A program made the translations under genes and the position numbers. DNA of 6,691 nt from Anaerolineales bacterium (GTDB lineage: Bacteria; Chloroflexota; Anaerolineae; Anaerolineales; DRMV01), in assembly GCA_015484985.1 (NCBI GenBank), contig WFUL01000135.1, positions 1-6,691 on the forward strand. Reading direction: 5' to 3'. Shown here one piece after another: positions 4,607 through 6,691 of this stretch (its first letter is position 1; each line of letters opens with the position of its first letter). Under the pieces are notes generated by a model, which had not been told where the DNA came from, did not search any database, and saw only the letters and a list, made by a program, of their open reading frames with translations.

Positions 4607-5238
4607 AGCGCTTTGCGTATGCCGCGATGGTGGCCCTGGCGCTGGCCTTCGGATGGGTCCTCCTGACCTCGCAACCCGCCGCGGCCTCCATCCCGCCGCC
4701 CGGCCGCTGCGGTCCAGGGGGCATCCTGTGCGACCCCGGCGTGTGCGAGCGGTACCCCTGGCTGTGCGGCACGCCGACGCCCGCGCCTGCCCCCGCGCCC
4801 GCGTGCAACGAAGACGTGACCAAACCCACCATCTACGGCTTCACCTACGAGCCCAACTACCCTGTGGTGGTGGGCCAGGACCTGAAGCGGCGGGGGTTCA
4901 TCTTCCGGGTGAAAGCAAAGGCAGGCCACGATGAGTGCGGCGACCCCTTCGACCTGACCGGCATCAAGGTGGAGATTTCCCTGAGCGCCGACAGCGTGAA
5001 CTGGATCCTGACCGACCTGGCGAAGCGGTACCCGGGCGCGCGCCCCTTGGGCTACGCAATCCAGGACAGGAAGGTCACCATCAACGGCAGCGAGGGGAAC
5101 GTGCGCATGCACGTGCTGCCCTACGACCCCGGTGTCTATCTCATCCAAATCACGGCCAGACAGAGCAACGGCATGAAGAAAAAGCGCACCTTCCGGGTGC
5201 CCGTGTACCTGCTGGAGGGCACCCTCATCGAACCATAG
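4603..5238 (+). CDS. Sec-exported Cys-rich protein of unknown function
   Basis: A 211-residue protein; GGAGGG at 4591-4596 and the ATGA overlap with the lipoprotein gene support the start. Residues ~5-22 form a hydrophobic signal segment after MKR, with a likely cleavage after AAA at 26-28. The mature N-terminus carries a cluster of Cys (36, 43, 48, 55), then a Pro-Ala linker (residues ~57-67), then Cys 68 and 112: six Cys in all, consistent with three disulfides. Residues ~74-205 are strand-rich (IKVEISLSADSVNWIL; YLIQITARQSNG; RTFRVPVYLLEG), resembling a beta-sandwich adhesion or surface module. I recognise no family. Pairing with the lipoprotein suggests an extracellular surface complex of the element, but this is inference. 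Confidence 0.7.
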   Translation: MKRFAYAAMVALALAFGWVLLTSQPAAASIPPPGRCGPGGILCDPGVCERYPWLCGTPTPAPAPAPACNEDVTKPTIYGFTYEPNYPVVVGQDLKRRGFIFRVKAKAGHDECGDPFDLTGIKVEISLSADSVNWILTDLAKRYPGARPLGYAIQDRKVTINGSEGNVRMHVLPYDPGVYLIQITARQSNGMKKKRTFRVPVYLLEGTLIEP

Positions 5239-5249
5239 GAGGCGCAGTC

Positions 5250-5594
5250 ATGGAGCACACTTGCAAGACCTGTCGCTTCTACGACCCCTTCCCGGACAGG
5301 CCCAGCATGGGCCGCTGTCGGCGACACGCCCCCAGGCCCGGCACGACGGCCCACTGGCCCTCGGTGAACGACTTCGACTGGTGCGGGGAATGGCAGGAAA
5401 AGCCGCAAAACGAGGCCCCCACGTCCCTCATGGGGAAATCCGCAGGAATCTCTCGTGACGAGACCCAAGGCATCTCTCGTTTCAAAACCCAGGGCATCTC
5501 TCGCTTCGAGACCCGGTGCGTCTCCCGTTTCGAAACCCAAGGCGTCTCTCGTTTCTACGAGACCCGGTGCGGCGGAGTTGACCTGGAGTCGTGA
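5250..5594 (+). CDS. Small four-Cys protein with a repeat-encoded C-terminal tail
   Basis: A 114-residue protein. AGGAGG at 5237-5242, 7 bases before ATG 5250, fixes the start; the same frame is open further upstream but only as a shadow of the preceding gene. Residues 1-50 have a compact pattern: C5-x2-C8, then RFYD, C23 in GRCRRHAPRP, WPSV and C45 in DWCGEW. This resembles small uncharacterised metal-binding (zinc or Fe-S) proteins with C-x2-C ... C ... WCGE. The four Cys could bind one metal ion. Residues ~67-108 are five near-identical octapeptide-like units (ISRFETQG type) encoded by tandem DNA repeats, probably unstructured and possibly a late addition to an originally shorter protein. 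The stop (TGA within GTGAGCATGG) abuts the next gene. The function is unknown. Confidence 0.65.
   Translation: MEHTCKTCRFYDPFPDRPSMGRCRRHAPRPGTTAHWPSVNDFDWCGEWQEKPQNEAPTSLMGKSAGISRDETQGISRFKTQGISRFETRCVSRFETQGVSRFYETRCGGVDLES
5449..5571. repeat. Five 24-bp tandem repeats, each with an internal dyad
   Basis: Units start at 5449, 5473, 5497, 5521 and 5545; the first four are 24 bp and the last is 27 bp with a 3-bp insertion. The common parts are TCTCTCGTTTC and ACCCAAGGC-like blocks. Each unit keeps a short inverted repeat although the sequence varies: TCTCGT-G-ACGAGA (5451-5463), GTTT-CA-AAAC (5479-5488), TCTCG-CTT-CGAGA (5499-5511), GTTTCGAAAC (5527-5536) and TCTCGT-TTCT-ACGAGA (5547-5562). 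The array is in frame, so each unit adds eight residues to the four-Cys protein. It may be a dispersed or expanding palindromic repeat captured by the gene. It is not a CRISPR array, since no unique spacers separate the units. Confidence 0.8.
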
Positions 5595-5596
5595 GC

Positions 5597-6130
5597 ATGG
5601 TCTGGTGGCATCCCTTTCTCTGGCTCCTGAACGGCCTTCTGGTCACCCTGTACTTCCTGGCCGACCACTGGCCCACGGTGCTCGCGGTGCCCCTGGCCGC
5701 CTGGCTGCTGGCCGGGGAACGCCGCGAGCGCCGGCCCATGGGCCTGGCCGCCGTCAGCGCGGCCCTGGCGGCCACGGTCTTCGGCCCCCATCCCGTGCCC
5801 TACGCAGTGGGCCTCATGCTCCTGGCCGCCGCGGTCGCGGTGCACGTGGAGCGCCACGACCCCCTGGCCTTCCGGTGGCAGGCCTACCAGGCCCTGGGCC
5901 TGTACGGCCTCATGGGCCTGGGGTTCCGGCTGTGGCGGCTGCTGCCCGCGGACTTTGCCGATCCCTCCCTGGTCACCGGCCTGGGATACCTCAACGCCCT
6001 CATCGGCATCGCCATGTACGTGTACCCCATCGGATACCTGGCCCTGCTGGCCCAGGGCCTCTTCGTGCACCCGCCCCTGGGCCGACCCGAGGACGTGGTG
6101 CGGGAAATCCGCACCCGGGGGAGACGGTGA
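5597..6130 (+). CDS. Polytopic membrane protein of unknown function
   Basis: A 177-residue, very hydrophobic protein. ATG 5597 has GGAG (5585-5588) at 8-base spacing, whereas an in-frame GTG at 5591 overlaps the previous stop and is too close to that site. Membrane segments are likely at ~7-22, 26-41, 49-64, 67-84, 97-113 and 128-156. They are separated by a basic loop (GERRERRP, 40-47) and a short charged loop (HVERHDPL), and the tail is basic (GRPEDVVREIRTRGRR). By the positive-inside trend the 40-47 loop and the C-terminus face the cytoplasm. No family is recognised. Its position just before a candidate transfer ATPase suggests a membrane partner of a secretion or conjugation channel (inference). 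The spacing to the upstream four-Cys gene is effectively zero, so the two are coupled. Confidence 0.7.
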   Translation: MVWWHPFLWLLNGLLVTLYFLADHWPTVLAVPLAAWLLAGERRERRPMGLAAVSAALAATVFGPHPVPYAVGLMLLAAAVAVHVERHDPLAFRWQAYQALGLYGLMGLGFRLWRLLPADFADPSLVTGLGYLNALIGIAMYVYPIGYLALLAQGLFVHPPLGRPEDVVREIRTRGRR

Positions 6131-6132
6131 CC

Positions 6133-6146
6133 GGCACATAAGTGCC
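6133..6146 (+). other. Small hairpin in the gap before the last gene
   Basis: GGCAC-ATAA-GTGCC is a 5-bp stem with a 4-base loop directly after the membrane-protein stop. It has no T tract, so it is not a terminator. It may simply influence mRNA structure or spacing in the 63-bp gap. Confidence 0.4.
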
Positions 6147-6181
6147 AGGTTGGAGGGGTTTAAGGCCTATCTGCCAGTTTT

Positions 6182-6189
6182 GGAGGTGA
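6182..6189 (+). promoter_or_regulatory. Strong Shine-Dalgarno of the last gene
   Basis: GGAGGTGA, nearly a full match to the anti-Shine-Dalgarno, sits 4 bases before ATG 6194. It is the strongest ribosome binding site in the window and supports the partial gene at the right edge. Confidence 0.75.
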
Positions 6190-6193
6190 AACC

Positions 6194-6691
6194 ATGCACA
6201 TCCTGGACAACGGCGTGGGCGTGAGCAACGGACAGGTGGAGCACCTGTGGTTCCGCATCCAGACCCCCGAAGGACCCCGGTACCGCGTGCTCACCCTGGG
6301 CGAACTGGCCGTGCTCCCCCGCCCCCTGGCCGAAATGGGAGAGCGGGAGAGCCTCAACTTCTTCCGCCGGCAGGTCGCCATCCTCCGGGGCCTGTACAAC
6401 GCAGGGGTGGACTTCCTCTACGTGGCCCTGGGCCTCTTCCGGCCCCAGCGCCTGGGCGTGGCCCAGATGTACGGCGCAGCCGCAGAGGCCCCCTCCCTGG
6501 ACCAGGCCGTGCGCCTGGCCCGCCAGCGCTTCGAGGCCGTGCAGGCCAGCATGGCCAACCACGTCCAGGCCCGCCTGCGCTTCCCCGACCCAACGGTCAT
6601 CCGGGCCATGCTGGACATGATGCTGCGCGCCCGCAAGGTCCTGCTGCTCATCGGGTACCCGGACCCCCGGGACGGCATCAAGACCCCCGAC
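6194..6691 (+). CDS. N-terminus of a larger protein, candidate conjugation-type (VirB4/HerA-like) ATPase; cut by window end
   Basis: A frame of 166 codons is open to the right edge. It begins MHILDNGVGVSNGQVEHLWF. Visible features are RYRVLTLGELAVLPRP (~30-45), FFRRQVAILRGLYNAGVDFLYV (~56-77), GLFRPQRLGVAQMYGAAAE (~80-98), a helix-rich stretch ending in ARLRFPDP (~130), and KVLLLIGYPDPRDGI near the end. The pattern 'residues facing a helix-strand unit, then a short G-V-x-Q-x-Y-G segment' resembles the non-catalytic N-terminal domains of secretion ATPases, but no Walker motif falls in the window. Position after a polytopic membrane protein fits a transfer channel. The product class is uncertain, and continuation beyond 6691 is needed to identify it. 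No signal peptide is present, so it is cytoplasmic. Confidence 0.6.
   Translation, partial: MHILDNGVGVSNGQVEHLWFRIQTPEGPRYRVLTLGELAVLPRPLAEMGERESLNFFRRQVAILRGLYNAGVDFLYVALGLFRPQRLGVAQMYGAAAEAPSLDQAVRLARQRFEAVQASMANHVQARLRFPDPTVIRAMLDMMLRARKVLLLIGYPDPRDGIKTPD

Noticed and set aside
5449..5571. CRISPR array
   Set aside because: The units are contiguous with no unique spacers, and they lie in frame within a gene.
5578..5610. TTGACC as a -35 box for the membrane-protein gene
   Set aside because: No acceptable -10 sequence follows at 16-19 bp, and the genes overlap as in an operon.

Overview
The window looks like the maintenance and replication module of a plasmid or integrated mobile element from a GC-rich bacterium, with all recognised genes on the + strand. 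The host is uncertain. A thermophilic Chloroflexota (Anaerolineae- or Thermoflexus-like) bacterium is my best guess from gene style and composition, but nothing here proves it. The first ~1.7 kb is visibly less GC-rich than the rest, which suggests a mosaic.

Layout, left half. The tail of an unidentified gene (1-125) overlaps a basic protein with two tandem ribbon-helix-helix-like repeats (112-741). A ~215-bp intergenic region follows, carrying a two-directional array of GCATAGG boxes spaced by about one helical turn (756-831). Next is a 491-residue replication initiator (958-2433) with an N-terminal winged helix and a C-terminal domain that reads as DnaA domain I. The gene carries its own iteron array (1454-1557), which encodes the protein's hydrophilic linker and is followed by an AT-rich tract. 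This is the arrangement of an origin inside an initiator gene, as in lambda O and RepA_N plasmids. The initiator stop overlaps the start of a complete tyrosine recombinase (2426-3325). A leader with an array of small GC-rich hairpins at ~24-bp spacing then precedes a small OB-fold/SSB-like protein (3529-3852).

Layout, right half. A strong hairpin with a T tract (3859-3896) closes the left block. A near-consensus sigma70-type promoter (3821-3850) lies just upstream, so its transcript would begin at the hairpin. A second tightly packed run of genes follows: a lipoprotein (3923-4606), a Sec-exported Cys-rich protein (4603-5238), a small four-Cys protein whose C-terminus is made of 24-bp tandem repeats (5250-5594), a polytopic membrane protein (5597-6130), and the start of a larger protein cut by the window end (6194-6691). 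That last protein may be a conjugation-type ATPase N-terminus.

Working model (inference): the left block handles segregation (RHH protein plus repeat array), initiation (Rep plus internal iterons), multimer resolution or integration (recombinase) and single-strand binding. The right block is the beginning of a cell-envelope or transfer module. The strongest candidate for something undescribed is the combined replicon: an initiator with a DnaA domain I-like C-terminus, an origin embedded in its own linker, and an adjacent ParR/parC-like array.
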